Assembly (NCBI RefSeq): GCF_920984735.1
Contig: NZ_CAKLBU010000022.1
Location: forward strand, 1 to 64,000
Direction of reading: 5' to 3'
DNA length: 64,000 nucleotides
From: Pedobacter sp. Leaf250
GTDB taxonomy: Bacteria > Bacteroidota > Bacteroidia > Sphingobacteriales > Sphingobacteriaceae
The translations under genes were made by a program, and so were the position numbers. Shown here piece after piece: positions 19,501 through 27,346 of this stretch; position 1 is the stretch's first letter; every line of letters begins with the position of its first letter. Below the pieces are notes generated by a model. It was not told the origin of the DNA, ran no database searches, and worked only from the letters and a program-made list of their open reading frames with translations.

Positions 19501-19601
19501 AAAATGACTAGAAGTAAACTTGGCAGTACAAGTTTCATCAATCTACATAATTTCTGTTTCATAGGTAAAACAGACCAATTACTCGGTAGAGTTAGGTTCA
19601 T
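16569..19601 (-). CDS. SusC/RagA TonB-dependent outer-membrane transporter
   Basis: 1010 residues. The signal peptide is near residues 15-41 (LVLPSLLLVILSITAFAQ), so translation may begin at ATG 19562. A CarboxypepD_reg-like domain (about 43-115, IKGTILDNDKLPMAGATIQVAG) is followed by the plug with VVVVGYGSVKKSDLTGA and the SusC motif IESMEILKDASATAIYGSRAAYGVVLITTK (about 235-264). A 22-strand barrel ends in ARTFNFGVNFSL. It imports oligosaccharides using TonB energy. It sits 95 bases after the kinase gene and may share its transcript, but an ATTTGGTTA half-site at 19616 suggests its own control. Confidence 0.93.
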   Translation of the reverse strand: MNLTLPSNWSVLPMKQKLCRLMKLVLPSLLLVILSITAFAQTVIKGTILDNDKLPMAGATIQVAGTSTRTQSDAEGKFQITVPSTTSKLIVSFVGFETQTVNVNNQTLINITLASLNNLEGVVVVGYGSVKKSDLTGAAATVSAKDFNKGPLTAPDQLIQGKVAGVQMINNSGQPGGASTVRIRGNSAITGTGQPLYVVDGVALDGRSARPNTSAGIGTAPAGNPLNFINPADIESMEILKDASATAIYGSRAAYGVVLITTKRGKSGDTRIDVNASAGVSNIAKRVDVLTGEEYRAALRKYSLTSGDFGTSVDALDEIIRTAYNQNYSIGISGGANGNTFRASMGYQDQQGIVKTTDFKKYSAAFNGNFKFLESKNLGLDINMISNQYLENIAPITTDAGFTGSLISQALAWNPTQSFYNPDGSLFIDYGSTTINPLAALAANSDKSKVSTILGSISPYYKITPWLEYRMLASVNYSTGIRRASTRSTLNLQGIQPSGDFLGGYASYSNTELVTQQFTNTLNFNKEIATKLNVNAVIGYEYSNFINKSAVNTATGFGNLPLDYTDAFESTLKANRTFVTSNDPTTELQSYFARGIFNYDNKYILTATVRADGSTKFGANNKYGYFPSFAAAWNIKQESFLTNVEWLNTLKIRAGYGKTGNQDFPSGSSQQRFVYRTPGKAGDPIPQVGLNNQNDNLKWQEDKQTNIGLDFGLFGNKLTGSIDYFNKTTKDLLYPQTAFVPAEQGNVVTWQNLSGEIVNKGVEMSLNANIIEKDNLSWSLGGNVTYIKNNVKNLDGIIKTGSLSGQGLSDVTTEVIQNGLPLFAMFTRQYNGLAANGFSSYTDDGFTKYYVGNPNPKFILGLSTNLRYKKFSFSANFNGAFGQSIYNNTANSVLAISNLGSRNVSSGILDLPIQESLANPIAASSRYIEKGDYVKLANATLNYNIGNIGKVIKSLNIYVNGQNLFVITNYTGFDPEVNVNKSVNGVPSAGIDYTAYPTARTFNFGVNFSL

Positions 19602-19615
19602 AATGGTTTAATTAA

Positions 19616-19624
19616 ATTTGGTTA
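19616..19624. promoter_or_regulatory. candidate regulator half-site ATTTGGTTA upstream of susC
   Basis: ATTTGGTTA is identical to part of the palindrome at 25141-25160 and to a half-site at 24970. It lies 15 bases before the susC start. Only the half-site is conserved, so binding is a hypothesis. Confidence 0.35.
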
Positions 19625-19696
19625 GAAAATGTATTATTACTTTAGTAAATCATCGGGTTGTTTTTTAGGGTGGTTTAGTCATCATATTTAATTGGT

Positions 19697-20632
19697 TTAG
19701 GGTGATATTGTGTGATTTTCTTTTTTATATAATGGAAATGGCTTTTCAACTTTTAACCGGGCTACTTCTAGTCCTTTATTTACACAATCATCAATAGACA
19801 TTTCGAGAATGAAAGCAGATAAAAACCCAGACCAGAAAGCATCTCCAGCACCGGTAACGCCTCGAATAGTTTCAACCGGAATGGCATTTTTATATCTCCA
19901 ACTTAACTTATTTGTTTTATACCACACCCCATGCTTACCGCAGGTGAGGCAGATTGCCGAAGTATTCAGATGATCTAGCCATTCAACTGATTCTTCTACA
20001 CTGAGAGATTTACCAACATAACGTTCAAGATCATCAACACTAATTTTTAACAGTGGAGTCAGTTGGAGAATTTTTTTAAAAACGTCCTTCCCATCATCAT
20101 CCTGCCAGATTGATGGGGCAAAATTCCAGTCAACCGAAATGGATTTCCCCATTTGATGCGCTTTGGTTAATGCGGTCATAATATTACTTCGGGCAGGCTC
20201 CCTACTTAATGCGAATGCTGTGGTATGGACAATTTCCGCAGCTTGAATGAGCTCATCATCCACCCTTCTTATGGCGAAGTCGGCATTGCGGTAAGGGATA
20301 AAATCCGGACTATGGTTATTTTTAGCTACAAGCACAACGCTGGTTTGCCGGTGTGGTGCCTGGTGTATATAGCGGTCTGATAAACCGATTGCTTTAAGTT
20401 CATTAATCAGGAAAATACCCAGATTATCCTCACCAACGGTTGAAACTAAATCTGCATCTACGCCCAGCCATTTTAGGTTAGCGCAGAGATTCGCTGAGCT
20501 GCCTCCCTGAATAGTAGAAAATTGTGAAGCTACCGCAAGCGATTCGATATTTTCATCTGAAATGATATCGACCAATAATTCGCCCACCACTAAAATTTTT
20601 TTCCCTGAAATATTATTTTCCGAATCCATCAT
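19697..20632 (-). CDS. PfkB-family carbohydrate kinase, probable fructokinase
   Basis: About 311 residues. The ribokinase/PfkB fold is shown by the N-terminal GELLVDII, the glycine-rich QGGSSANLCANLKWLG (about 44-59) and the C-terminal signature TGAGDAFWSGFL (about 260-271), whose Asp is the catalytic base. Its place next to an invertase-like GH100 gene and a sucrose-type permease points to ATP-dependent phosphorylation of fructose released in the cytoplasm. ATG 20632 overlaps the GH100 gene by 20 bases and is preferred to an in-frame TTG at 20641. Other sugars are possible. Confidence 0.82.
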   Translation of the reverse strand: MMDSENNISGKKILVVGELLVDIISDENIESLAVASQFSTIQGGSSANLCANLKWLGVDADLVSTVGEDNLGIFLINELKAIGLSDRYIHQAPHRQTSVVLVAKNNHSPDFIPYRNADFAIRRVDDELIQAAEIVHTTAFALSREPARSNIMTALTKAHQMGKSISVDWNFAPSIWQDDDGKDVFKKILQLTPLLKISVDDLERYVGKSLSVEESVEWLDHLNTSAICLTCGKHGVWYKTNKLSWRYKNAIPVETIRGVTGAGDAFWSGFLSAFILEMSIDDCVNKGLEVARLKVEKPFPLYKKENHTISP

Positions 20633-21818
20633 TTCTATCAAAAGTTAAAATTTTTCTAAAATCATTACTTGTTGCCTGTTCGGCTATAACTGCTCCAGCG
20701 GCACTCCAGGTGCATTTTGGCACACCGCAAGGCTCCAGACTGGTTCCATGAAAACATTCATTGAATAAATCTGCTTTACCATTCGAGCGGTGAATTTCAG
20801 AAAGGACTTCCTGAGCCAGGCTCGTTTTTTGATGAAAATGCAGCGCTGCAACCAGCCAGCCATTCCAAACTGGCCACAAACCACCATTATGAAAATAATG
20901 TGGTTTGTTTCGAAAGGCATAAGCATAATTATCTTTAAGTTCGTTCATATCCGAATCATCATCCAGAATTGTAGGATAAAATGATGGCAATAGCGATTGC
21001 CTTTGTTTGTATGTCTCCTCAATATATTGCAAAACCTTGCGATTTTGATTTTCATCACCTAAGCCTAGAAAAAGAGCGAAGGTATTGGCCTGCAAATCAA
21101 AGTACTTATATATTCTCCCCGGGTTGAAGCCCATTAGCCAGTATTCTTGAGAAAAATCCCTCAACTGATGAATTAAATTGGGAGAATAGGTTTTTTCAGG
21201 ATGATCATTGATCCAGTAATTCGATCGAATTGAATTGGTAATATCGGCGATCTTGGCTTCCCAATCTGCATGGAATGATAATTTGGAAGCTAAGCGCAAT
21301 GCCCAAAGTCTTAACAACTGGTCAAATAGAATATAGCCATGCTGAATGTATTCATCGGCCCAATCACCACTTTGTGGCACATAAATTAAATGTTTTCCAT
21401 TAAACTCCCAGCTGTTTAAAAGGGTAAAACACTTGCCAACTTCATGCTGATATTTATTCCAAAGATGCTCATCATCAGTAAGTAAGGTATATGCACATAA
21501 ACCAATCACTGCCCACGATGGATTATCGGCCCTGCCGGAAGTTCCACCATAACTAACTGCACCGTCTTTCGGTGAAACATTAGAGGGCATGAATCCGTCA
21601 GGATGCTGATGTTCGAAAATTGTGATTAAGGTATTTTTTGTGGTTTCAATAAGCGATTTATCGCCACTCAATAGCGCAGCAATGCCCGTAATAACCCCAT
21701 CTCTGGTCCAAACGCGTTTATAGTTATCTTGCTCCTCTACAGATGCCACAAAACCATATGGGGTAACTGCCTCTCGCAAGAGACCTAATGCATGGTGGTA
21801 TGATTTCGAATCGAACAT
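20613..21818 (-). CDS. GH100-like invertase / glucosidase
   Basis: 401 residues, no signal peptide, so cytoplasmic. An (alpha/alpha)6-barrel protein with NYKRVWTRDGVITGIAALLSG (about 28-48), HPDGFMPSNVSP, SGDWADEY (about 151-158) and the C-terminal GTSLEPCGVPKCTWSAAG (about 360-377). The arrangement resembles GH100 neutral/alkaline invertases and the glycogen-debranching glucosidase group. With a fructokinase-like gene downstream and a sucrose-type permease upstream, hydrolysis of sucrose or a related fructoside or glucoside is the most economical reading. An amylo-1,6-glucosidase-like activity is the alternative. Start and stop overlap both neighbours, so it is translationally coupled. Confidence 0.65.
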   Translation of the reverse strand: MFDSKSYHHALGLLREAVTPYGFVASVEEQDNYKRVWTRDGVITGIAALLSGDKSLIETTKNTLITIFEHQHPDGFMPSNVSPKDGAVSYGGTSGRADNPSWAVIGLCAYTLLTDDEHLWNKYQHEVGKCFTLLNSWEFNGKHLIYVPQSGDWADEYIQHGYILFDQLLRLWALRLASKLSFHADWEAKIADITNSIRSNYWINDHPEKTYSPNLIHQLRDFSQEYWLMGFNPGRIYKYFDLQANTFALFLGLGDENQNRKVLQYIEETYKQRQSLLPSFYPTILDDDSDMNELKDNYAYAFRNKPHYFHNGGLWPVWNGWLVAALHFHQKTSLAQEVLSEIHRSNGKADLFNECFHGTSLEPCGVPKCTWSAAGAVIAEQATSNDFRKILTFDRNDGFGK

Positions 21819-23167
21819 TATATATCGGCTATTTTTTCATTTTTTTTGATCTGCAACACCATCAAAGCGGCGATAACAATCAAAACTCCTGCAAACATGA
21901 TTGCATTTTCCGGGCGATGGCCAAGCAGGTAGCGGTAAACATATTTAAAGGTGATGGTCTCAAGTAACATCGGCAGCACAATGAACATATTCAAGATCCC
22001 CATAAAAATACCGGTCTTTGCTTTCGGAATACTTCCTGCAAGCATGGCATAAGGCGTTCCCATCATGCTGGCCCAGGCCACCCCTAAACCCACGATTGGA
22101 ATGACAAGTAAAAAGGGATGGTGAATCATCGGCAAACAGATCAAACAAAAGCCTCCAAAAAGCAAACTCATCAGATGAACCTTTTTTGCGGTAATTTTCC
22201 TGGCGAAAAATGCCAGTGGAAATGCCACTAAAAAGGTTACCACATTGTAGCCCCCGTTTACCGTTCCGGTAAGCAACTGAGCAGAGGCAAATCCATCAGA
22301 TGCTGCATCGCTGGTATTGTAAATGGTTCTGGCTAAACATAGGGTAATAAATTGCCAGTAAATAAACATGGCGTACCAGTTGAATAGGTAAACAACGCCA
22401 AGTTTTTTCATCATTGTGGGCATTACTTTAAAAGCCGCGATAATATCACTGAATATCCTTCCAATGCCACCTGTTTCCTTTTTTATTTCCTCAATCTCTT
22501 CAACAGACAGCGGCGTCTCCTTTGTGGTTAAACAACTATACATAATAGAGCCGATTGAAACAACGCCACCAATAAAAAAGGCTGCATAAGTGGTATAGGG
22601 TATGTTATTGTCACTTCTTGCATTCATACTGATTAGCCCTGCTGTGATGAGTATGCCCGGGGTAAGGTTAGCCAGGGTAATACCTAAACCGGTAAAAAAG
22701 CTTTGAGTTAAAAACCCAAGAGCATGCTGCTCTGAAGGAAGTTTATCGCTCACAAAAGCCCGGTAAGGTTCCATCGTGATATTATTGCCGGCATCAAGTA
22801 TCCATAAAATCCCAGCAGCCATCCAGATTGAACTGCTGTAAGGCATGGCGAAAAGACAGATACTGCAAATGATAGCGCCAATTAAAAAATATGGCCTGCG
22901 TCTTCCAAACCTGCTGGTGGTTTTATCGCTCATTGCACCAATAATGGGCTGAATGATCAAGCCTGTCATTGGTCCTGCTAAGTTTAACAAAGGAATCTGA
23001 TCGGCATTGGCGCCCAAATAGGAATAAATGGGTGTCATATTGGTTTGCTGCAAACCAAAACTATATTGAATCCCAAAGAAACCAAGATTCATCGCAATGA
23101 TAGCGCTAAAATTTAGTTTCAAACCTGATGAAGGCTGATGAACTTTTTCTGCTTGAGCTACAATCAT
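21818..23167 (-). CDS. MFS sugar permease, SLC45/GPH-like
   Basis: 449 residues with about 12 transmembrane helices. It begins IIAMNLGFFGIQYSFGLQQTNMTP, and the loop between helices 2 and 3 has SDKTTSRFGRRRPYFLIGA, the RxGRRRP pattern of plant-type sucrose and SLC45 proton symporters. It should move a disaccharide across the inner membrane with protons. Its stop overlaps the GH100 start by one base, and its start is 7 bases after the GH13 stop, so the genes form one transcription unit. Confidence 0.85.
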   Translation of the reverse strand: MIVAQAEKVHQPSSGLKLNFSAIIAMNLGFFGIQYSFGLQQTNMTPIYSYLGANADQIPLLNLAGPMTGLIIQPIIGAMSDKTTSRFGRRRPYFLIGAIICSICLFAMPYSSSIWMAAGILWILDAGNNITMEPYRAFVSDKLPSEQHALGFLTQSFFTGLGITLANLTPGILITAGLISMNARSDNNIPYTTYAAFFIGGVVSIGSIMYSCLTTKETPLSVEEIEEIKKETGGIGRIFSDIIAAFKVMPTMMKKLGVVYLFNWYAMFIYWQFITLCLARTIYNTSDAASDGFASAQLLTGTVNGGYNVVTFLVAFPLAFFARKITAKKVHLMSLLFGGFCLICLPMIHHPFLLVIPIVGLGVAWASMMGTPYAMLAGSIPKAKTGIFMGILNMFIVLPMLLETITFKYVYRYLLGHRPENAIMFAGVLIVIAALMVLQIKKNEKIADI

Positions 23168-23174
23168 ATAAAGT

Positions 23175-24911
23175 TTAGTTAAGCTTAAAAACTAAAGCCT
23201 GCCACGGTTTTAGGTTAATTTCTTTATCCGTAAAATTTGGCCCATTGTTATAATTATTCATGAGCACCTTTGCCGCTGAAATTTTAATATTTTGATCCAG
23301 CGGATAAGAGAACGCTTTAGCTGAAAAATTTAAGACGATCAGCATCTTCTCCTGTCCATGTGTTCTGGTGTAGCAGTATACATCTGGGTTTTCAATATCA
23401 AATACCTTATAGTCGCCATATACAAGCACTGGAGATGATTTTCTTAAGGCAACCAACTTTTTGAAATAATTAAGCTCACTTAATAGATTCTTTTCTTCGG
23501 TAACAACATTTACCGTTTTGTAGTTCGGGTTTACTTTTATCCATGGTTTGCCCGATGTAAAACCAGCGTTTAATGATGTATCCCACTGGAATGGTGTACG
23601 GGTATTATCTCTGGAGATAAACTTTTGTTTATCCATAAAAACCTGTACATCAACACCTTTTGCTTTAATGCTTTTGTAAGCGTTAATGGTTGCGATGTCT
23701 CGGTAATCATCAATGTTGTTAAATTTGATGTTCGACATGCCCAATTCATCGCCATTAAAATAAAATGGAGTGCCCCGCATGGTCATAATCAGTGTGGTTA
23801 AAAGTTTTGAAGAATAACTTCTGAACTGTGGGCTATCATTCCCATACTTGCTAACCATCCTGGGTACATCATGATTAGCCAGAAAGATGGCTAACCACCC
23901 CTTCTCAGCAAAGGATTGATCCCACTTTGTGAAGGCTTTTTTCAGATCGGTAAGCTTATATCCTGCGGGATCGTTCCCGATATCCATGATCTCAAAATGA
24001 TAAGCCATATTTAACTCCTGCCTGTCTTCATCAACCAGAGCGTGAGCATCTTCTAATGTACTGCCAGCACCCTCAGCAACAGTCATAATGTTATACTTGC
24101 TGATCACAGTTTTGTTCATCTCCTTTAAATATTGATGAAGATTTGGACCCATGCCGTAATATTTGATAATGTCTTTTTCGTAACCTTCAGGATATTTTTT
24201 CCAAGTAGTATCTTTAGAAACATATTGGAAAGCATCCATCCTCAAACCATCAATGCCTTTGTCGAGCCAAAATTTCATCATATCGTAAACCTCATTACGA
24301 AGTTTTTCATTCTCCCAGTTCAGGTCAGGTTGTTTTTGCGAGAAATAATGTAGGTAGTAAGATTTTGTAGTTGCATCGTACTTCCAGGCATCACTGTTAA
24401 CATCAAAGAAACTATAACGTGGTGTAGGTTTGCCCTTTTCTTCGGGCCACCAATGGTAATAATTTCGGTAAGGATTGGTCCGTGATGATTTAGCTTGCTT
24501 AAACCATTCATGCTCATCACTGCTGTGGTTGAGCACCATATCTAAAATCAATTTAATCTTGCGTTGATGTAAGCCGGCAAGCAACTCATCGAAATCCTTC
24601 ATGGTGCCAAACTCTTTCATGATGTTTCTGTAATCACTGATATCGTAACCATTATCATCATTTGGAGAAGAAAAAATCGGATTCAACCAAACAGCATCTA
24701 TGCCCAGGCTTTTTATGTAATCGAGTTTTGAAATAATACCCTTTATATCACCAATCCCATCTCCATCACTATCTTTAAAACTACGTGGGTAAAGCTGGTA
24801 CACAACAGCTTCTTTCCACCAGGCCGGCTGATTGTTCTGAGCTTGTTGAGAATTGCCCCTCAAAACAAAACATATTAGGAATATAAAAACTAAGCCAATG
24901 GAATTTCTCAT
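23175..24911 (-). CDS. secreted GH13 alpha-glucosidase
   Basis: 578 residues with a signal peptide (about 1-21, LICFVLRGNSQ). GH13 barrel with WWKEAVVYQLYPRSFKDSDG near the start and the metal loop DSDGDGIGD (about 48-56). The nucleophile Asp is in GIDGLRMDAFQY, the acid Glu in TVAEGAGS and the third carboxylate in LANHDVPRM. The closest pattern is oligo-1,6-glucosidase/alpha-glucosidase (subfamily 31 or 23 style). It would cut glucose from imported oligosaccharides in the periplasm. As first gene of the minus-strand operon, divergent from lacI, it is probably under direct repression through the palindromes at 25091-25160. Confidence 0.88.
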   Translation of the reverse strand: MRNSIGLVFIFLICFVLRGNSQQAQNNQPAWWKEAVVYQLYPRSFKDSDGDGIGDIKGIISKLDYIKSLGIDAVWLNPIFSSPNDDNGYDISDYRNIMKEFGTMKDFDELLAGLHQRKIKLILDMVLNHSSDEHEWFKQAKSSRTNPYRNYYHWWPEEKGKPTPRYSFFDVNSDAWKYDATTKSYYLHYFSQKQPDLNWENEKLRNEVYDMMKFWLDKGIDGLRMDAFQYVSKDTTWKKYPEGYEKDIIKYYGMGPNLHQYLKEMNKTVISKYNIMTVAEGAGSTLEDAHALVDEDRQELNMAYHFEIMDIGNDPAGYKLTDLKKAFTKWDQSFAEKGWLAIFLANHDVPRMVSKYGNDSPQFRSYSSKLLTTLIMTMRGTPFYFNGDELGMSNIKFNNIDDYRDIATINAYKSIKAKGVDVQVFMDKQKFISRDNTRTPFQWDTSLNAGFTSGKPWIKVNPNYKTVNVVTEEKNLLSELNYFKKLVALRKSSPVLVYGDYKVFDIENPDVYCYTRTHGQEKMLIVLNFSAKAFSYPLDQNIKISAAKVLMNNYNNGPNFTDKEINLKPWQALVFKLN

Positions 24912-24969
24912 ATTTCTATATTATAACAGGCTTCCTGATCATAGGAAACTAATTGGTTTGTAAAATTTA

Positions 24970-24980
24970 ATATTTGGTTA
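24970..24980. promoter_or_regulatory. candidate half-site ATATTTGGTTA upstream of GH13
   Basis: An 11-base exact match to the left half of the 20-base palindrome at 25141-25160, located 59 bases before the GH13 start codon. Confidence 0.4.
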
Positions 24981-25090
24981 TTTAATGAAATAGCAGCTAG
25001 CCAAATGGTTTGTACTGAGGTTATTTCCTTATTATTATATGAAGATAGCGGTATAAATTATCTAAAAATATAGAAATACATCATTTTTCT

Positions 25091-25128
25091 CCGCAAACGT
25101 TTGCGGTAACATTTGCGGAAATGTTTGC
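25091..25128. promoter_or_regulatory. LacI-type operator pair
   Basis: CCGCAAACGTTTGCGG (25091-25106) is a perfect 16-base palindrome with the central GCAAACGTTTGC typical of LacI/PurR-family operators. GGAAATGTTTGC (25117-25128) matches that core at 10 of 12 positions. The two centres are 24 bases apart, so cooperative binding on nearly one helix face is possible. They lie between the divergent GH13 and lacI genes. Confidence 0.7.
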
Positions 25129-25139
25129 TGTGGAAAACT

Positions 25140-25160
25140 TATATTTGGTTAACCAAATAT
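25140..25160 (+). promoter_or_regulatory. -7 element overlapping a 20-base palindrome
   Basis: TATATTTG (25140-25147) is a perfect -7 element for the lacI gene. It overlaps ATATTTGGTTAACCAAATAT (25141-25160), a perfect 20-base palindrome that ends 6 bases before the start codon at 25167. A protein bound here would block both polymerase and ribosome, suggesting autoregulation. It differs from the GCAAACGTTTGC operator upstream, so a second regulator may be involved. Confidence 0.65.
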
Positions 25161-25166
25161 GTTTAG

Positions 25167-26165
25167 ATGAGACAAAACCCAACTTTAAAAAAAATTGCTG
25201 AGCGGCTCAATGTAAGTATATCCACTGTTTCTAGGGCCTTAAAGGATCATCCGGATATCTCACCTGAAACCGGTCGAAAAGTAAAGGAACTTGCAGAATT
25301 ACTCGAATATGACCCTAACCCATATGCCGTAAATCTTCGTACCCATAGTAGCAAGGAGTTTGCAATAGTTGTACCGAGCTTATCCAACTTTTTTTATCAT
25401 TCCTTTATTAGTTCAATTGAAGAGGAAGCGAGGATTTATGGTTATTCCGTAATGATTTACCGTTCTTCAAACGATCCAACAATTGAACAGGAGATTCTGA
25501 AAAGCTGCAGGCACAAGCGGGTATCAGGAATTTTTATTGCAATTACTTCAGAAACAGATAACATGGAGCCATTTTTGAAAATGGATGTTCATGGTATTCC
25601 TGTTATTTTCTTTGATAAAGTTCCGCAATATGAATCATGCAATAAAATATGTGTAGGCGATGAACATGCTGCCATGCTGGCTGCCGAAGAGATCATAAAA
25701 AAAGAAATTCCAAACGTACTGGGGATATTTGGAGATCAAAACATGTCAATAACTAAAGCCCGTTTAAAGAAGTTCGCCACCGTTCTTCAACAAAATGGAA
25801 ACGATATTAACCTGAAAACGGTACATGCATGTAGTTCTGCAGAAGCCGAACAAATTACTTGGTCATTACTACCAGATTGGGTGGGTAAAAAATTTACGAT
25901 ATTCTGTATGAGCGACGAGATTTTAGCTGGTGTCATGAAAGCGATACAAAGAAAAGGCCTAAGCACACCAACAGATTTAGGCTTGATCGCTATTAGTGAT
26001 GGCATGATTCCACAACTCTTTTATCCGGAAATTACCTATGCAGAAACCAGCGGAAGCAATCTGGGTAAACTGGCATTTAACAGAATGATGCGATGTATTG
26101 CTGGGAGTTCTTTTGCACAAACAATTATAGATGAATCCAAACTCGTTGTTGGCGGTTCAATATAA
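25167..26165 (+). CDS. LacI-family transcriptional regulator
   Basis: 332 residues. The N-terminal LacI helix-turn-helix is TLKKIAERLNVSISTVSRAL (6-25), followed by the hinge helix region (about 45-60). A periplasmic-binding-protein-like effector domain (60-330) includes FAIVVPSLSNFFYHSFI, GIPVIFFDKVP and GLIAISDG. It most likely represses the divergent GH13-permease-GH100-kinase-SusCD operon until a sugar or its derivative binds. Palindromic operators lie directly upstream, including one covering its own -7 element. Confidence 0.9.
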   Translation: MRQNPTLKKIAERLNVSISTVSRALKDHPDISPETGRKVKELAELLEYDPNPYAVNLRTHSSKEFAIVVPSLSNFFYHSFISSIEEEARIYGYSVMIYRSSNDPTIEQEILKSCRHKRVSGIFIAITSETDNMEPFLKMDVHGIPVIFFDKVPQYESCNKICVGDEHAAMLAAEEIIKKEIPNVLGIFGDQNMSITKARLKKFATVLQQNGNDINLKTVHACSSAEAEQITWSLLPDWVGKKFTIFCMSDEILAGVMKAIQRKGLSTPTDLGLIAISDGMIPQLFYPEITYAETSGSNLGKLAFNRMMRCIAGSSFAQTIIDESKLVVGGSI

Positions 26166-26549
26166 AAAAATGTTTTGAGCTTTCAATAAAATTCCAAAAG
26201 CCATTTAGTTTAATGATTAAGCTTCGAACCATAAAATTTAAGTAGCGTTTTTCTGACATCGATTTATTTTTTCTTCACCAAATCAAGGCTAGCAGTCAGA
26301 TAAGTTCTAAATCTTCTTTCTGTTACAGCAAGGCACCAGCAATTTTGATAACAAATGAATATCGATAAACTTAACAGAACCATTGCTGAAATGCAGGTTC
26401 TTGTATAATTGTATATTACTTTCCATGTAATCGAAAACGATTGACACATTTTTGTTTGAAAACAAAACCTTAACCCAGCATTGCTGTTTAAAATTAAATG
26501 TGATTGCTAATCAACCACATATTAACTGTTTTAACCTCAAAACAGCAAC
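26166..26549. other. noncoding spacer between lacI and paoA
   Basis: No gene that I can support. A 61-codon minus-strand frame here has no family resemblance and a Cys- and Tyr-rich composition unlike its neighbours. A small dyad AATCG-AAAA-CGATT sits at 26429-26442 and could be a regulator site for the downstream operon. I found no clear TAnnTTTG element. Confidence 0.5.
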
Positions 26550-27332
26550 ATGAAACAAAACAAAACAAGACTTACCCCTGAAGAACATAGGCTCTTTGGC
26601 GACCTTATGCCAGAAGAATTGGATGAAGTGATCAACTCAGGGTTTAACCGCCGTCATTTTATTAAACTCATGGGATTGGCATCAGCAGGTTTACTGGCCA
26701 GTTATGCGATTGGGGCGGAGCAATTGTTTGCACGAACAGTTGAGATAGAGGAAATTCCAGACCTTATCCCGGAAGCGATCGAAAATGGTGTAGACATTGC
26801 TTTTAACGTTAATGCCACCTCTAGAAAAGTACTTGTTGATTCCAGGATGACCTTGCTCGATACCCTTCGCGAAAGAATTGGTTTAACGGGATCCAAAAAG
26901 GGTTGCGACCACGGTCAATGTGGTGCCTGTACCGTTATTGTTGATGGCCAACGCGTTTTATCTTGTCTTACATTAGCAGCCACTTGTCAAGGAAAATCAG
27001 TTATTACTATAGAGGGCTTGGCCAAAGCAAATGAGCTTAATCCGATGCAAGCTGCCTTTCTTAAACATGATGGTTTTCAATGTGGTTTTTGTACTCCTGG
27101 CCAAATTTGTTCTGCTGTAGCACTAATGAAAGAAGCTAAAGAAGGTCAGGCAAGCTTTGCGACTAAAGATGTGAGAGCAGCTGCCAAATCAATCATGCTT
27201 TCTGATGAGGAAATTGCGGAGCGGATGTCAGGAAATATTTGCCGATGCGGTGCCTACCCTAATATAATAGCTGCAATTAAAGAAGCGCAAACAGGAGAAA
27301 ATATCCCACAAAACTGGCTTTTCACGGATTAA
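26550..27332 (+). CDS. paoA: PaoA-like [2Fe-2S] subunit of Tat-exported aldehyde oxidoreductase
   Basis: 260 residues. A 30-residue polar extension precedes a twin-arginine signal (NRRHFIKLMGLASAG, Arg34-Arg35), so the assembled enzyme should be exported folded. The plant-type ferredoxin domain has Cys119, Cys124, Cys127 and Cys139 (GCDHGQCGACTV), and the helical domain Cys178, Cys181, Cys231 and Cys233 (QCGFCTPG, NICRCG). These bind the two clusters that carry electrons from the molybdenum site. It is first in a tight three-gene operon, with paoB 14 bases downstream. Confidence 0.92.
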   Translation: MKQNKTRLTPEEHRLFGDLMPEELDEVINSGFNRRHFIKLMGLASAGLLASYAIGAEQLFARTVEIEEIPDLIPEAIENGVDIAFNVNATSRKVLVDSRMTLLDTLRERIGLTGSKKGCDHGQCGACTVIVDGQRVLSCLTLAATCQGKSVITIEGLAKANELNPMQAAFLKHDGFQCGFCTPGQICSAVALMKEAKEGQASFATKDVRAAAKSIMLSDEEIAERMSGNICRCGAYPNIIAAIKEAQTGENIPQNWLFTD

Positions 27333-27346
27333 CAACGGACAAAAAG

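Noticed and set aside
26264-26449. 61-codon minus-strand frame in the lacI-paoA spacer
   Set aside because: Unusual Cys/Tyr-rich composition and no family pattern; probably chance.
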